Shown: positions 1 to 9,956, counted from the first letter of the stretch. The stretch: 64,000 nt of DNA from RHKX01 sp963743875 (GCA_963743875.1 CAVURM010000001.1:744001-808000); one strand, 5' to 3'. Notes: generated by a model from the letters alone, not told the origin. Numbers and translations are program-made.

Positions 1-84
1 GCCGTGTTGCCGGGGCACGCGGTCGAGGATCCTGCGCCGGCCGCGTAGGGGCCGGGTCGACCTCCGCCGAGGAGCCTTTCTGGA

Positions 85-132
85 TCAGTGAATGGGGTTC
101 ATCCGGTATTTCGGAGCAATCCCATTCACTGA
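85..132. repeat. 12-bp inverted repeat at the 3' end of the first gene
   Basis: A perfect 12-bp inverted repeat (85-96 TCAGTGAATGGG and 121-132 CCCATTCACTGA) encloses a 24-nt AT-richer loop and overlaps the stop codon of the SDR gene. It could be a terminator or mRNA-stabilising hairpin for the minus-strand operon, or serve a gene arriving from the left. There is no clear T-tract on either side. Bases 1-84 hold nothing I can assign. Confidence 0.5.
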
Positions 133-950
133 GTTCGCGTCCCCTCGGGGTTCCCTTGCTCTTCGGCCTTCGTGGCCGTAGTCATCACCTTGGCGGTGCC
201 CCCGGAGAGGATCCGGCGAACGAGACCGGGAGCGACGATGCGCAAGACGGCGATCAGGCCATACGGTCGGGGAACGTAGCGCTCGGCCCTGCCGCGCAGG
301 CCGGTGTCGACGATGGCCTCCGCGGCCCTCTCGGGAGTCGAGACGATCCAGCGTGTCAGTGCCTTCGCCTTGAGCTCCGCGGCCGGGAAGCCCTCAGTTT
401 CGATGAAGCCGGGGAGGACGAGACCGACGTGGACTCCGTGCTGGAGCTCCTCGGAGTAGAGGGAGTCACTCCAGCCGACGAGTGCGAACTTGCTGGCCGA
501 GTAGGCGCCGGCACCGGGCCGGGAGATGCGCCCGGCGGTGCTCGAGACGTTGACGACAGCGCTCGGCGAGGACCGTCGGAGGATCGGCAGGAGCGCCTCG
601 GTCAGGCGGACGACGGCGTTGAAGTTGAGTTCCATCGTCTGCTCGACGTTCGCCCAGCCCGCCTCGCCGAACGTTCCCCGCCAGGAGGCTCCGGCGTTGT
701 TGACCAGCAGGTCGAGGCGACCGTGGCGCTCCTCGATGTGAGCGGCGATGCGCGCCGGAGCGTCGGCCTCGGTGAGGTCGGCGGCCACCCAGCTCGCCGG
801 TGCCGGCAGCGAGCCTGCGATCTCGCGCAGCCGCTCCTCGCGACGGGCAACCAGGACGAGCTCGACGTCGGGCTCGACTGCGAGACGCCGGGCGGCGGCC
901 TCACCGATGCCGCTGGAGGCGCCGGTGATCAGAAGGACGCGACTCGCCAT
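126..950 (-). CDS. SDR-family NAD(P)-dependent oxidoreductase
   Basis: This 274-residue protein is a classical short-chain dehydrogenase/reductase. The N-terminal cofactor motif TGASSGIG follows the first beta strand, NNAG lies near residue 87, and the catalytic YSASK motif comes after the serine strand (NVSST). The C-terminus is extended by about 60 residues with a hydrophobic helix, as in membrane-associated SDRs. Reading continues open upstream to 1346, but the start was placed at the ATG at 950 because the fold begins there and it overlaps the stop of the quinone oxidoreductase gene by one base (TGATG), implying translational coupling. The substrate cannot be told from sequence. Confidence 0.88.
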   Translation of the reverse strand: MASRVLLITGASSGIGEAAARRLAVEPDVELVLVARREERLREIAGSLPAPASWVAADLTEADAPARIAAHIEERHGRLDLLVNNAGASWRGTFGEAGWANVEQTMELNFNAVVRLTEALLPILRRSSPSAVVNVSSTAGRISRPGAGAYSASKFALVGWSDSLYSEELQHGVHVGLVLPGFIETEGFPAAELKAKALTRWIVSTPERAAEAIVDTGLRGRAERYVPRPYGLIAVLRIVAPGLVRRILSGGTAKVMTTATKAEEQGNPEGTRTQ

Positions 951-1942
951 CAGGCGACGTCCAGGACGACCTTGCCCGTCGCTCCCCGACCGTCGATCAG
1001 CTTCAACGCGTCGACCGCACCGTCGACGCTGAGCGGGAACTCGGCTCCGATCGGGGGGCGAACGTGTCCGGAGTCGATCAGCCTGTCGATCTCGGCTCCG
1101 ATCTCTCGGTTGAGCTCGGGCTTGCCGATCACGTAGCCGCCCCATCCCGCCCCGATCACCTCGGTGTTGTTGAGCAACAGCCGGTTGACCTTGACCTCGG
1201 GGATCGAGCCGGCCGTGAAGCCGACGACGACGAGACGCCCACCCTCGGCGAGCGAGCGCAGGGAGTCGGTGAAGCGGTCGCCGCCGACCGGGTCGAGAAC
1301 CAGGTCCACCCCCCCGCCCGACAGATCCTTGGCCTGATCGCGCCACTCAGCATCGGAGCGAACGACCTCGTCAGCCCCCGCTTCGCGCGCGACCCGCTCC
1401 TTCTCGTCGGTCGAGACAACGGCTATCGCCCTGGCCCCGACCCCCTTGACGACCTGGATCGACGCGGTCCCGACCCCACCGGCGGCCCCGTGGATCAGCA
1501 CGGTCTCTCCCGCCCTCAGGCGACCGCGGATCACGAGCGAAAACCAGGCCGTGTGGTAGTTGAGGATCAGCGCTGCGCCCTGCCTGAAATCGAGCGCGTC
1601 GGACAGCTTGAACGTGAGGAACTCGGGTGCGACCGCCACCTCGGCGAAACCGCCGAGCATCGGGAACGCCGCCACCCTGTCACCCACCGAGACCGCAGCT
1701 CCCTCAGGCGCGGAGCGAACGACGCCGGCAACCTCGCTGCCGGGAACGAATGGCAGCGGCGGCTTGACCTGGTATTCGCCTCGGGTTTGAAGGACCTCCG
1801 GAAAGGAGACGCCGGCAACGGCGACGTCGACCAGAACCCCGCTCCCGGGCGTCAGCATGTGCGACGCCTCGGGCTCGGGTATGTCCACCTCTCGCAGGGC
1901 CGTGTCAGGTCCGCTGAGGTCGGCTATCTGGATTGCCCTCAT
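950..1942 (-). CDS. NADPH:quinone oxidoreductase, zinc-independent MDR family
   Basis: The 330-residue protein has the medium-chain dehydrogenase layout: an N-terminal GroES-like domain (GSEVAGVV near residue 70) and a Rossmann domain with the AAGGVGTA nucleotide motif near residue 155. The zinc-ligand cysteines of alcohol dehydrogenases are absent, as in the QOR/crotonyl-CoA-reductase-like group. It probably reduces quinones or enoyl substrates with NADPH in the cytoplasm. It is the first gene of a two-gene unit with the downstream SDR (one-base stop/start overlap). Substrate is inferred only at family level. Confidence 0.88.
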   Translation of the reverse strand: MRAIQIADLSGPDTALREVDIPEPEASHMLTPGSGVLVDVAVAGVSFPEVLQTRGEYQVKPPLPFVPGSEVAGVVRSAPEGAAVSVGDRVAAFPMLGGFAEVAVAPEFLTFKLSDALDFRQGAALILNYHTAWFSLVIRGRLRAGETVLIHGAAGGVGTASIQVVKGVGARAIAVVSTDEKERVAREAGADEVVRSDAEWRDQAKDLSGGGVDLVLDPVGGDRFTDSLRSLAEGGRLVVVGFTAGSIPEVKVNRLLLNNTEVIGAGWGGYVIGKPELNREIGAEIDRLIDSGHVRPPIGAEFPLSVDGAVDALKLIDGRGATGKVVLDVA

Positions 1943-1955
1943 CAGGGCCGCAACG

Positions 1956-4427
1956 CTACTTGTTCTTGCGATGCCCGTCGAACGAGATCACCTGCTGAAT
2001 ACCGCTCGGGCGGTTGGTGTACCGCATCGACTTCAGCGGGATCGGCGAGAACTGGATCCGCTCGCGGACCGCGTCCGAACGCCAGGCCGCCGGATCCTCG
2101 GATCCCTGGTCGACGGCGATCTCGTCACCCGATGTCTCGATCGCGTTCCAGATGTCGCTCTGGCACCGCTTCAGCTTGCCCTTGCCGCAGTAGGCGTTGT
2201 TGAACGGGCTCGGGACATTGTTCCCCAGCAACGCGTTGATGTCGCGATCGAAGTACTGGTACCAGCCCGAGTACTGACCGCTCGGCGGGAGGTCGAAGCG
2301 CGAGAACAGGCTGTTCAGCTCGTCCAGCTGGGAGCCGATCCGCGGCTCCATGAACGCGTTGGCGATGTTGGTCCAGGAACCGTCCATCACGGCCGCTCCC
2401 GGAGCGTCGATGTCGCCGTCGTCGTTCAGGTCGAGGCGGCTGCCGCCCTCGTTCTTCCAGTCGACCATGAGCTGGAGCATCTGCTCGGCGCGTGCGCTCG
2501 GGGCCGGAGAGCCCTTGAGCAGCTTCGCCAGCAGCGGCACCGTGTCGATCGCCCGGATGTCCTGGGTTCCTCCGGCGTTCATCGCCGAGGTCACCGTCGC
2601 AAGCGACCACTTGCCCGACTTCGACTGGAGGCGCTTCAGGTTCTTGTCGAGCAGGTCGACCCGCTCGGCGGAGCCGGCCCGGCCCCACTCGTCGTCTGCG
2701 GAGCCGAAGCCCTTGGCGACGACCTGGTTCCAGTTGGTCATCGTCCCGTCCTTCGGGTCGGTGCCGTGCGGATGGCCGTTCTTGCTCAGGAAGCCCTGCC
2801 ACTCGTAGTCTCCCGTGCCCTTGGCCGGCAGGCCCGGATCGACCTTGTTCGAGCGAATCGGCAGCTTGCCGGTCGTGTACTCAGCAATGTGCTTGTTGTC
2901 GATGTAGAAGGAGTTGAACGTCTGCGGAGTCTTTGCCGCGGCGTTGAAGAACGACTTCGGATCGTGGACCTGTCCGTTGGAGATCCTGCGGTTGAAGAGC
3001 AGGTCCAGCACATCCTCGCCGTAGCTCGAGCGCTTCGAGGCGATCGCCACCTTCTTGCCATTGACGGTCGCGTAGCCGGTGACCGGCCCGTGGACCGTGG
3101 TCTTGAAGCTGACCGGATCGCCGCTCAGGGTGCCGGCGTCGAAGGTGCCCATCTCACGGCACTTGCCCTTGTACTTGTACTTCGTGTCGCTGCCGCCGCA
3201 GAGAGTCTCCGCGTACTGATCGATGACGTCGCCGCTGGCCGAGGTCAGCGTCGTTGCGAAGTCCTCGCCACGGCCGATCAGCAGGTAGCCGGGGAAAGGT
3301 GCCGACGTCGCGCCGCGCCACTGCAGGCCCGGGGCGTTCATGTCGATCTCATAGGTGAGGCCGGGGTAGAAGTAGCCGATCTGGGGGCCGCCGACCATCA
3401 GCGGGTTGCCGGTGTTGGAGTGTTCTGCGGTGATCATCAGCGTGTTCGATGCCTGCACCGGCTGCGGAGCGAGTTCCTTGGCCAGCGCCCGGTTGGCGAC
3501 GGCCGGAGTCGTCACGTAGCTGTCGTGGTCGAGGACGACGCTTCCCGGTGCCTTGTCGGGAATGCTCCCGTAGGGGAACTTGCCGTCGATCGAGGTCGGG
3601 ACGCCCTTGTTCTTGAACTGGCGCAGGTCGTTGAAGACGCTCATGCCCTTCTTCGCCCCGAGCCGGTCCTGGAGCCCACCGAGGAACTGCGAGCGCCGTG
3701 CCTCGTCGCCGCCGCCCTCGCCCAGGAACTGGTCCTTGAGCGCGTTCAGCGCGTAGATGTCGTTGCGGGTGAACGGCGCCGTCGACGGGCTGTTGGCCGC
3801 GAAGTAGGCGTTGATCCCGCCGATGTAGGTGTCGATGTCGTCGAGGACCTTCTGGCCCTCCTTACCCTGGTCCTGAAGAGCCTGGGTCTGCTCGGCCACC
3901 ACGTCCTCGGTCTGTTGGCTCGGCACGAAGCTCTTGAGCTGGGTGACGAGGCCGATCGCGCTCAGCCCCGGCGCGTCGATCGCGGCGACGCGAGCGTTGT
4001 AGCGGGCCTGGCTGAGCAGCAGCCCCCGGTCCTCGGCGGCGATCCAGCCGGCGGCGAAGATGCCGTCGTCGTAGGTGTCGGCCGTGACGTGGGGAACGCC
4101 GTAGACATCACGAAGGATCTCGATTCCGGGGTGCCCGGGGACGGTTTCCAGGGTGCCCGGGCCGTCCGTGCCGAGGCTGCCGAGCGCCTCGGACTTGAAG
4201 TAGGTGGTCAGGTCGCCCTTGGTGACGTTGTCGAAGAGCGGAGTGAGCCCGTCGTACATGGTCGCCTGCGCGTCGTTGGGCATGGGTGCAGCCGGCTGAC
4301 CGGGCTGAAGCTGGCCCGACGGAATGATGTTCAGGGCGGTGTCGGCGTAGTCCTTGGCGGACGCGACGGCCGGTACTGCCAACATTGCGATCAGACCAAC
4401 GACGATCGCGCTCAGACGCTTAGACAA
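1956..4427 (-). CDS. Secreted penicillin acylase family (Ntn-hydrolase) protein
   Basis: An 823-residue extracytoplasmic amidase precursor. A signal peptide (KR, hydrophobic stretch, AVASA) begins the protein. The small alpha-chain region (ILRDVYGVPHV, FAAGWIAAEDR) is followed by a linker and the beta-chain start, with the predicted N-terminal nucleophile serine near residue 327 in QASNTLMI, then GGPQIGYFYPG and a GVIDQYAE-like segment typical of the family. Self-cleavage before that serine is expected. The start is the TTG at 4427, preceded by an AGGAGAG ribosome site; the in-frame ATG at 4478 lies before the signal peptide and lacks one. Acyl-homoserine lactone, beta-lactam or other N-acyl substrates are all possible. 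Confidence 0.88.
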   Translation of the reverse strand: MSKRLSAIVVGLIAMLAVPAVASAKDYADTALNIIPSGQLQPGQPAAPMPNDAQATMYDGLTPLFDNVTKGDLTTYFKSEALGSLGTDGPGTLETVPGHPGIEILRDVYGVPHVTADTYDDGIFAAGWIAAEDRGLLLSQARYNARVAAIDAPGLSAIGLVTQLKSFVPSQQTEDVVAEQTQALQDQGKEGQKVLDDIDTYIGGINAYFAANSPSTAPFTRNDIYALNALKDQFLGEGGGDEARRSQFLGGLQDRLGAKKGMSVFNDLRQFKNKGVPTSIDGKFPYGSIPDKAPGSVVLDHDSYVTTPAVANRALAKELAPQPVQASNTLMITAEHSNTGNPLMVGGPQIGYFYPGLTYEIDMNAPGLQWRGATSAPFPGYLLIGRGEDFATTLTSASGDVIDQYAETLCGGSDTKYKYKGKCREMGTFDAGTLSGDPVSFKTTVHGPVTGYATVNGKKVAIASKRSSYGEDVLDLLFNRRISNGQVHDPKSFFNAAAKTPQTFNSFYIDNKHIAEYTTGKLPIRSNKVDPGLPAKGTGDYEWQGFLSKNGHPHGTDPKDGTMTNWNQVVAKGFGSADDEWGRAGSAERVDLLDKNLKRLQSKSGKWSLATVTSAMNAGGTQDIRAIDTVPLLAKLLKGSPAPSARAEQMLQLMVDWKNEGGSRLDLNDDGDIDAPGAAVMDGSWTNIANAFMEPRIGSQLDELNSLFSRFDLPPSGQYSGWYQYFDRDINALLGNNVPSPFNNAYCGKGKLKRCQSDIWNAIETSGDEIAVDQGSEDPAAWRSDAVRERIQFSPIPLKSMRYTNRPSGIQQVISFDGHRKNK

Positions 4428-4570
4428 CTGCTCTCCTCTTATCGGTCGCCCGCGGGTCGGACGAAGTTCCTTCGGCAACGATACCTGCCATCGAACCCAC
4501 GGGTGCCGGTTACCGGGCCTCTATGATCCCGAGACGCTCCGGCCGACCCGTTGGCCCTGCGACCCGGCAC

Positions 4571-5129
4571 ATGGGAACCCACATCTACACCCGAAGCCTG
4601 CGCATCGCAGCAGTCATCGCCGCCTTCGCGGCGCTCGCCCTGGCGACGGGGTGCGGGGGCGACGATTCGACCTCCACGGGTGAATCGACCGCGACGGCCG
4701 AACTGCCGACCGGCGAGCTGACGAAGGCCGAGCTCGCGACCGAGGCCGACAGCCTCTGCTCTGCGACCACCGAGCGGATCCTCGCCGCCGCCGATTCACC
4801 TGAGTTCGGTGAGGATGGACCTCAGCCGGAGGAGGTCGAGGCCTCCGCCCCGTTCTGGAGCGCGACCGTCGAGGAGCAGCAGGTTCTCGTCGACCAGCTC
4901 AACCAACTCCAGCCGGAGGCGAAACAGCAGAAGCAGTGGGATGAGTTCCTGGTGCTGTTCGAGAGCGGGACCGTCGACTTCGCCAACGATCTCCTCGACG
5001 CCGCCGAGAACGCTGACCCCGACACCTTCTACAGCACGGCGCTGGCCAAACAGAAGGATCTGACCGCAGCTGGCGGCGCTCTCGAGCGATCTCGGGATGC
5101 GGGTTTGCGGCCAGCCCGACTCTCCCTGA
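4571..5129 (+). CDS. Small secreted lipoprotein, frameshifted near its 3' end
   Basis: The N-terminus is a lipoprotein signal with lipobox LATGC (Cys28 from the ATG at 4571), then a Thr/Ser-rich linker and a helical domain of about 110 residues (CSATTERI...; many Gln/Glu). It diverges from the acylase gene. After about base 5075 the zero frame runs on without coding character and stops at 5158, inside the next gene. A one-base shift restores an ending of LGMRVCGQPDSP and stop TGA at 5127-5129, a plausible C-terminus with a second cysteine. I therefore annotate one gene with a single indel. Function unknown; acts at the membrane outer face. Confidence 0.7.
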
Positions 5130-5150
5130 TCAAACCACGGCGCTCGCGTC

Positions 5151-6029
5151 TTGGCTGAGGGCGGCGATCCGGACGGGGGGGAACGTCGCCTGGCCGTCGG
5201 CCTGGTGCTCACGGGCATCGCGTCGGTGCAGTTCGGCTCAGCGCTGGCGACGACGCTCTTCGACGAGGTCGGCCCCGCGGGCACCGTGCTTCTGCGCACG
5301 ATCTTCGCCGCGCTGATTCTGTCGCTCGTCTGGCGCCCGGCGCTGGCAACCCTGAACCGGGCGACGGTTCGCGACATCGCCCTGTTCGGCCTGACCCTGG
5401 CGGGGATGAACCTCTGCTTCTACGAGGCGCTCGAGCGCCTGCCGCTCGGGATCGCGGTCACGCTCGAGTTCGTTGGACCGCTGACGGTGGCGATCGTCGG
5501 TTCCCGCAGCAGGCGCGACGCCCTCTGGGTCGTTCTCGCCGCCGGCGGAATCCTCCTGCTCGGTCCCGACATCGGCAACGGACTGGACCCCGCCGGCGTG
5601 GCCCTCGCGCTGATCGCCGGCGCCTTCTGGGGCCTCTACATCCTGCTCTCGGCCCGGGTCGGTCGCGGACCCGCCGGACTCGGCGGCCTCTCGCTGGCGA
5701 TGATCGTGGCGTCGATCCTGCTCGTCCCGGTCGGCGTGGCCGACGGCGGCGGCGATCTGCTCGACCCGGCGATTCTCGCGATCGGCCTCGGGGTGGCCCT
5801 GCTCAGCTCCGCGATCCCCTACACGGTCGAGCTCGAGGCGCTGCGGCGGCTGCCCGAGAGGACGTTCGGGGTGCTCCTCAGCCTCGAGCCGGCCCTCGCA
5901 GCACTCGCCGGCGTCGCGCTCCTCGGCCAGCACCTGGTCGGCCGCGAGCTGGTCGCCATCGCGCTGGTCATGATTGCCTCGGCCGGCGCTCTCAGCACCG
6001 CCGAGGGCATCGAGGCACCACAGAGCTGA
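5151..6029 (+). CDS. EamA-family (RhtA-like) inner-membrane exporter
   Basis: A 292-residue protein with about ten hydrophobic helices made of two EamA repeats, resembling threonine/homoserine or drug/metabolite exporters (motif ALERLPLGIAVTLEFVGPL at the end of repeat one, and ALRRLPERTFGVLLSLEPA in repeat two, both typical of the RhtA/YdcZ-type EamA group). It starts at a TTG (5151), 21 bases after the corrected stop of the lipoprotein gene, so the two may be co-transcribed. The transported compound is not predictable. Confidence 0.87.
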   Translation: MAEGGDPDGGERRLAVGLVLTGIASVQFGSALATTLFDEVGPAGTVLLRTIFAALILSLVWRPALATLNRATVRDIALFGLTLAGMNLCFYEALERLPLGIAVTLEFVGPLTVAIVGSRSRRDALWVVLAAGGILLLGPDIGNGLDPAGVALALIAGAFWGLYILLSARVGRGPAGLGGLSLAMIVASILLVPVGVADGGGDLLDPAILAIGLGVALLSSAIPYTVELEALRRLPERTFGVLLSLEPALAALAGVALLGQHLVGRELVAIALVMIASAGALSTAEGIEAPQS

Positions 6030-6033
6030 TCAG

Positions 6034-6225
6034 TCACTTCTGCTCCCGCTCCCGGCCGGCGAAGCCCGAACACCGCAGCACCGGGACGGACGGGTACTTC
6101 GGGAAGCCGCTGTCGATCGCCGAGAGCCGGCACAGCGAGAAGGTCGACCCGCGGGTGTTGCCGACGACCCGCTGATGGCGGCATCGATCGCACAGTCCGT
6201 TCCGGTCGGCACCGCTGGGGGCCAC
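6034..6225 (-). CDS. Small conserved four-cysteine protein
   Basis: A 63-residue protein starting at GTG (6225). It carries LCDRCRHQR, NTRGSTFSLC and a single LRCSGF cysteine, giving a C-x2-C...C...C pattern that suggests a small metal-binding or zinc-ribbon-like fold. The pattern LCxxCRHxRxVxNTRGSxFxxC followed by FPKYPxLPVLxCxGF is one I recall from short conserved actinobacterial proteins, which is why I keep it despite its size. It converges with the exporter gene and diverges from the ABC transporter gene. Function unknown. Confidence 0.75.
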   Translation of the reverse strand: MAPSGADRNGLCDRCRHQRVVGNTRGSTFSLCRLSAIDSGFPKYPSVPVLRCSGFAGREREQK

Positions 6226-6263
6226 GGCTCGATCCTAGCTCATTACTTCATTTTGTATAGTGA
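6226..6263. promoter_or_regulatory. Divergent promoter region, AT-rich island
   Basis: The 38 bases between the divergent small cysteine protein and ABC exporter genes are strikingly AT-rich for this genome. A -10-like TATAGT sits at 6256-6261. If it is used, the transcript would begin near 6268, just downstream of the annotated GTG at 6264, which would argue for a leaderless or later start such as the TTG at 6273. No convincing -35 hexamer was seen. Confidence 0.35.
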
Positions 6264-8043
6264 GTGCTCGCTTTGCCGACCTTTCGCCGTCTACTTGCCT
6301 TCCTGAAGCCGTACCGGCGACAGAACATCGTTTCGATCGTGCTTGCGTCGGCCGCGATGGGCGTCACGGTGCTGATCCCCTGGCTGGTCGGCAGCGTGGT
6401 CAACGCGATCGACGACGGCGACAGCTCCGCGTTGCTCCCCCTGACGCTGACCATCGTCGGGGCTGGATTGCTGCGACTGGCGCTGACGGCTTCCCGAAGG
6501 ATCGTCGCCGGCAAGGTCTCGCTCGCCGTCGAGTACGACCTCCGCGAGCGAATCTACTCGCACCTGCAGTCACTCGAGCTCGGCTACTTCGACTCTCAAC
6601 AGACCGGCCAGCTGATGTCACGGGCAACGGTCGACCTGCAGTCGATTCGATTCTTCCTCGGCTACGGGCTGATCTTCATCACCCAGAGCGCCCTGACACT
6701 GCTGCTCGCCGGCGCGGTGATGTTCGTACTCCAGCCCTGGCTCGCCTTCCTGGCGCTGCTGCCGGTGCCGTTCGTCGTCTACACCGCGAGTCGCTACAAC
6801 CGGACCTCGAGGCCGGCGTTGCAGGAGGTTCAGCAACGGATCGCCGAACTCACCGTCGAGGCCGAGGAGTCGGTCTCGGGCGTCCGGGTCGTGAAGGCAT
6901 TCGCCCGCGAGGAGCACATGCTCGACCGCTTCCGCAACCGGGTCAACCGGGTCTTCGACCAGAACGTCTTCTCGACCCGGCTGCGCGCCTTCTACAACCC
7001 GATGATCGCCTTCCTGCCCAACCTCGGGCTGGCGGTCGTCCTGCTCGTCGGCGGCCGGCAGGTGATCGACGGAACCCTTTCGCTCGGCGCGTTCACGGCG
7101 TTCTACACCTACCTGATCATGCTGATCGGGCCGATGCGCATGCTCGGCACCGCACTCGGAATGTCACAGCGCGCGATCGCTTCCGGAAATCGCCTGTTCG
7201 AGGTCCTCGACCGGGAGCCGCAGATAAGCAACCCGCCGGACGCGCCCGAGTTGCCTGCGGGAAACGGCCACGTCGTGCTCAGGGACGTCTCGCTCAGGTA
7301 CGGGGAGACCGAGTCGGCCCTCAACGGCGTCGACCTGGAGGTCGAGGGCGGCAGGGTCGTCGCCCTCGTCGGACCCTCCGGATCGGGCAAGACGAGCCTC
7401 GTCGCCCTGCTGGCACGCCTCTACGACCCGACCTCCGGGTCGGTGACGATCGACGGCGCCGACCTTCGAGACGTCGACGTTCGCTCTCTGCGCCGCCAGA
7501 TCGCGTTCGTCGCCGACGACAGCTTCCTGTTCAGCGCCACGGTCGCCGAGAACATCGCCTACGCAAAGCCCGACGCAACCCGCGCGGAGGTCGAGCTCGC
7601 CGCCCGGCGAGCCCAGGCACACTCGTTCATCGACCGGCTCCCCGACCGCTACGAGACGATGGTCGGCGAGCGCGGCCTGACGCTCTCCGGAGGGCAGCGG
7701 CAACGGCTCGCGATCGCCCGTGCCCTGCTCGCCGACCCCCGAATCCTGATCCTCGACGACGCGACCTCGTCGGTCGATGCGCAGACCGAGGCCGAGATCA
7801 AACGGGGCCTCGACCGAAGCGCTCGACGACCGCACGACCTTCATCGTCGCCCATCGGCTCTCGACGATCTCCCTCGCCGACGAGATCGTCGTGCTGGACG
7901 AGGGACGGGTCGTCGACCAGGGCACCCACGAGGAGCTGCTCGACCGCTGCCCGCTCTACCGGGAGATCGCCGACTACGGACTCGTCGACCGCACCTTCCT
8001 GCAGTGCGACCTCGAGGAGCGCGAGGAGGTGGCACGCCTGTGA
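6264..8043 (+). CDS. ABC exporter subunit 1 (degenerate Walker B), one frameshift
   Basis: First half of a heterodimeric ABC exporter: six membrane helices (about residues 1-320), then an ATPase domain with Walker A GPSGSGKTS, signature LSGGQRQR and Walker B ILILDDATS. The usual catalytic Glu is Asp here, the hallmark of the degenerate site in asymmetric exporters of the TM287/288 and LmrCD type. A single base shift near 7815 breaks the frame; the continuing frame supplies TEALDDRTTFIVAHRLST, the switch histidine and the end at 8043. The start GTG at 6264 has no clear ribosome site. Its stop overlaps the GTG of subunit 2. Substrate unknown (drug or lipid). Confidence 0.85.
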
Positions 8044-9937
8044 GCGTCGAGAGCGACCCCCGTACGGACGAGGAGATCGAGCGCGAGGACGAGGCGCGAG
8101 AGTCGGAGACCCGGGCGCCGTTCGGCGATGCCTGGCTGCTCGTCAAGAGCATCTGGAGCACGATTCGCGGCGACGACGGGCGCGGACGCAAGGTCCGCTG
8201 GTTGTTCGGCCTGCTGCGGCCGTACCGGATGCGGGTCTCGCTGATGATGGTCGTCACTCGTGATCGCCACCGCGGCTGCGCTCGCGCCCCCCTACCTCAC
8301 CGGACTCGCCATCGACAAGGGCATCGTCCCCGGAGGATCTCGACGCGTTGACCATGATCGTCGTCGCGTTCCTGGCCTCGGCGGCGATCTACTGGGCCGC
8401 CACCTACGTGCAGACCTACCTGGTCGGATGGGTCGGGCCAGCGGGCGCTCCAGGACCTGCGCGAACGGATCTACATCCACCTGCAGAGCGATGTCCCTGG
8501 GCTTCTACACCCGCAATCGCCCCGGTGTGCTGATCTCGCGGATGACCAACGACGTCCAGGCGCTCGACACGCTCGTCACCGACGGGATCGTGACCATGGT
8601 CTCCAGCGTGCTGACCCTGGTCGGCGTGATCGTGATCCTGCTCGCGATCGACGTCGAACTGGCGCTGGTCACCTTCCTGACCTTCCCCGATCCTGGCGAT
8701 CGGCAGCGTCATCTTCCGGGTCGCCTCGGCCAACGCGTACCGGCTGACGCGCGAGAAGATCGCCAACATCACCGCCTACCTCCAGGAGACGCTGAGCGGC
8801 GTTCGGGTGGTGCGCAGCTTCGGCCAGGAGCAGCGGCACCTGGACGAGATGTCGGTGCTCAACGAGGAGAACCGCGAGGTCAACATGAAGACCGTCTACC
8901 TGAACGCGTCCTACTTCCCCGCGGTCGAGCTGCTGTCGGCGATCGGGACGGCGGCGATCCTGTTCTTCGGCGGCTATCAGGTGATCGACGGAAACATCGA
9001 GATCGGCATCCTCGTCGCCTTCGTCGGCTACCTGCAGACCTTCTTCGACCCGATCCAGCAGATCAGCCAGCTCTACACGACCTACCAGCAGGGCATGGCC
9101 GCCCTCGACAAGATCTTCGACCTGCTCGACACCGAGCCCGACGTGGTCGACCGTCCGAACCCGATCGATCCGGGGGAGATCCGCGGTGCGATCGACCTCG
9201 AGGGACGTCTGGTTCGGGTACGCGGACGAACCCGGGCAGAGAGCAGGACTGGGCGCTCACCGACATCGACCTGCGGATCCTGCCCGGCCAGACCGTCGCC
9301 CTGGTCGGCGAGACCGGCGCCGGGCAAGTCGACGCTGGCGAAGCTGATCGCCCGCTTCTACGACCCGCAGCGCGGGCGCATCCTGATCGACGGGATCGAC
9401 GTCCGCGACCTCGATTCCACCGCCCTTCGCAGCCGCCTCGGCATCGTTCCCCAGGAGGGGTTCCTGTTCAGCGGGACGATCGCCGACAACGTCGCCTTCG
9501 GTCGCCCCGAGGCCTCGAGCGAAGACATCATCGAAGCCCTCCACACGGTCGGCGGCGAGCCGTTGATCGCGGGCCTCGCCGAGGGGATCGACACCGAGGT
9601 CGGCGAGCGCGGGACATCGCTGTCGGCCGGGGAGCGGCAGATCGTCGCCTTCGCCCGCGCCCTGCTGGCCGAGCCGCGGATCCTGATCCTCGACGAGGCG
9701 ACCTCGAACGTCGACGTCAGGACCGAGCGGCGAATCGAACAGGGCCTCGAGCGGCTGCTGCTCGGCCGCACCGCGATCGTCATCGCCCATCGCCTCTCGA
9801 CGATCAGGCGGGCGAGCCGGATCGTCGTGCTCGAACACGGGACGATCGCCGAGAGCGGCACGCACGAGGAGCTGCTCGAGATGGGCGGGGCCTACGCCCG
9901 CCTGTACGGAACGTGGGCCGGCCAGGCCGCCGCCTGA
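8040..9937 (+). pseudogene. ABC exporter subunit 2, interrupted by about eight frameshifts
   Basis: The GTG at 8040 overlaps the previous stop (GTGA). An acidic N-terminal extension (about 40 residues) precedes the membrane domain. The conserved protein moves between frames near 8249, 8336, 8438, 8490, 8689, 9203, 9240 and 9322. Each is repaired by one base. Examples are PFPxILAIGSVIFRVAS after the 8689 shift and GETGAGKSTLAKL after the extra G near 9322. The ATPase domain has a canonical ILILDEATSNVD Walker B but a non-canonical LSAGERQ signature, complementing the degenerate site of subunit 1. This matches a heterodimer with one catalytic site. Real decay is possible, but sequence error is more likely. 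Confidence 0.8.
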
Positions 9938-9956
9938 CCACCGCGATCCAGCCCGA

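Noticed and set aside
1..48. Short plus-strand frame (AVLPGHAVEDPAPAA then TAG) at the left edge
   Set aside because: Only 15 codons visible; not enough to call a partial gene.
156..1136. Long open frame on the opposite strand of the SDR and oxidoreductase genes
   Set aside because: It is an antisense shadow: low-complexity Asp/Arg/Gly translation without motifs, while both minus-strand genes have clear domains.
1857..4526. An 889-codon open frame antisense to the penicillin-acylase gene
   Set aside because: Length comes from GC-rich codon bias; no domain, no signal, and the opposite strand holds a full enzyme with motifs.
6256..6261. TATAGT as a confirmed promoter
   Set aside because: No -35 partner and the distance to the annotated start does not fit; kept only as a low-confidence region.
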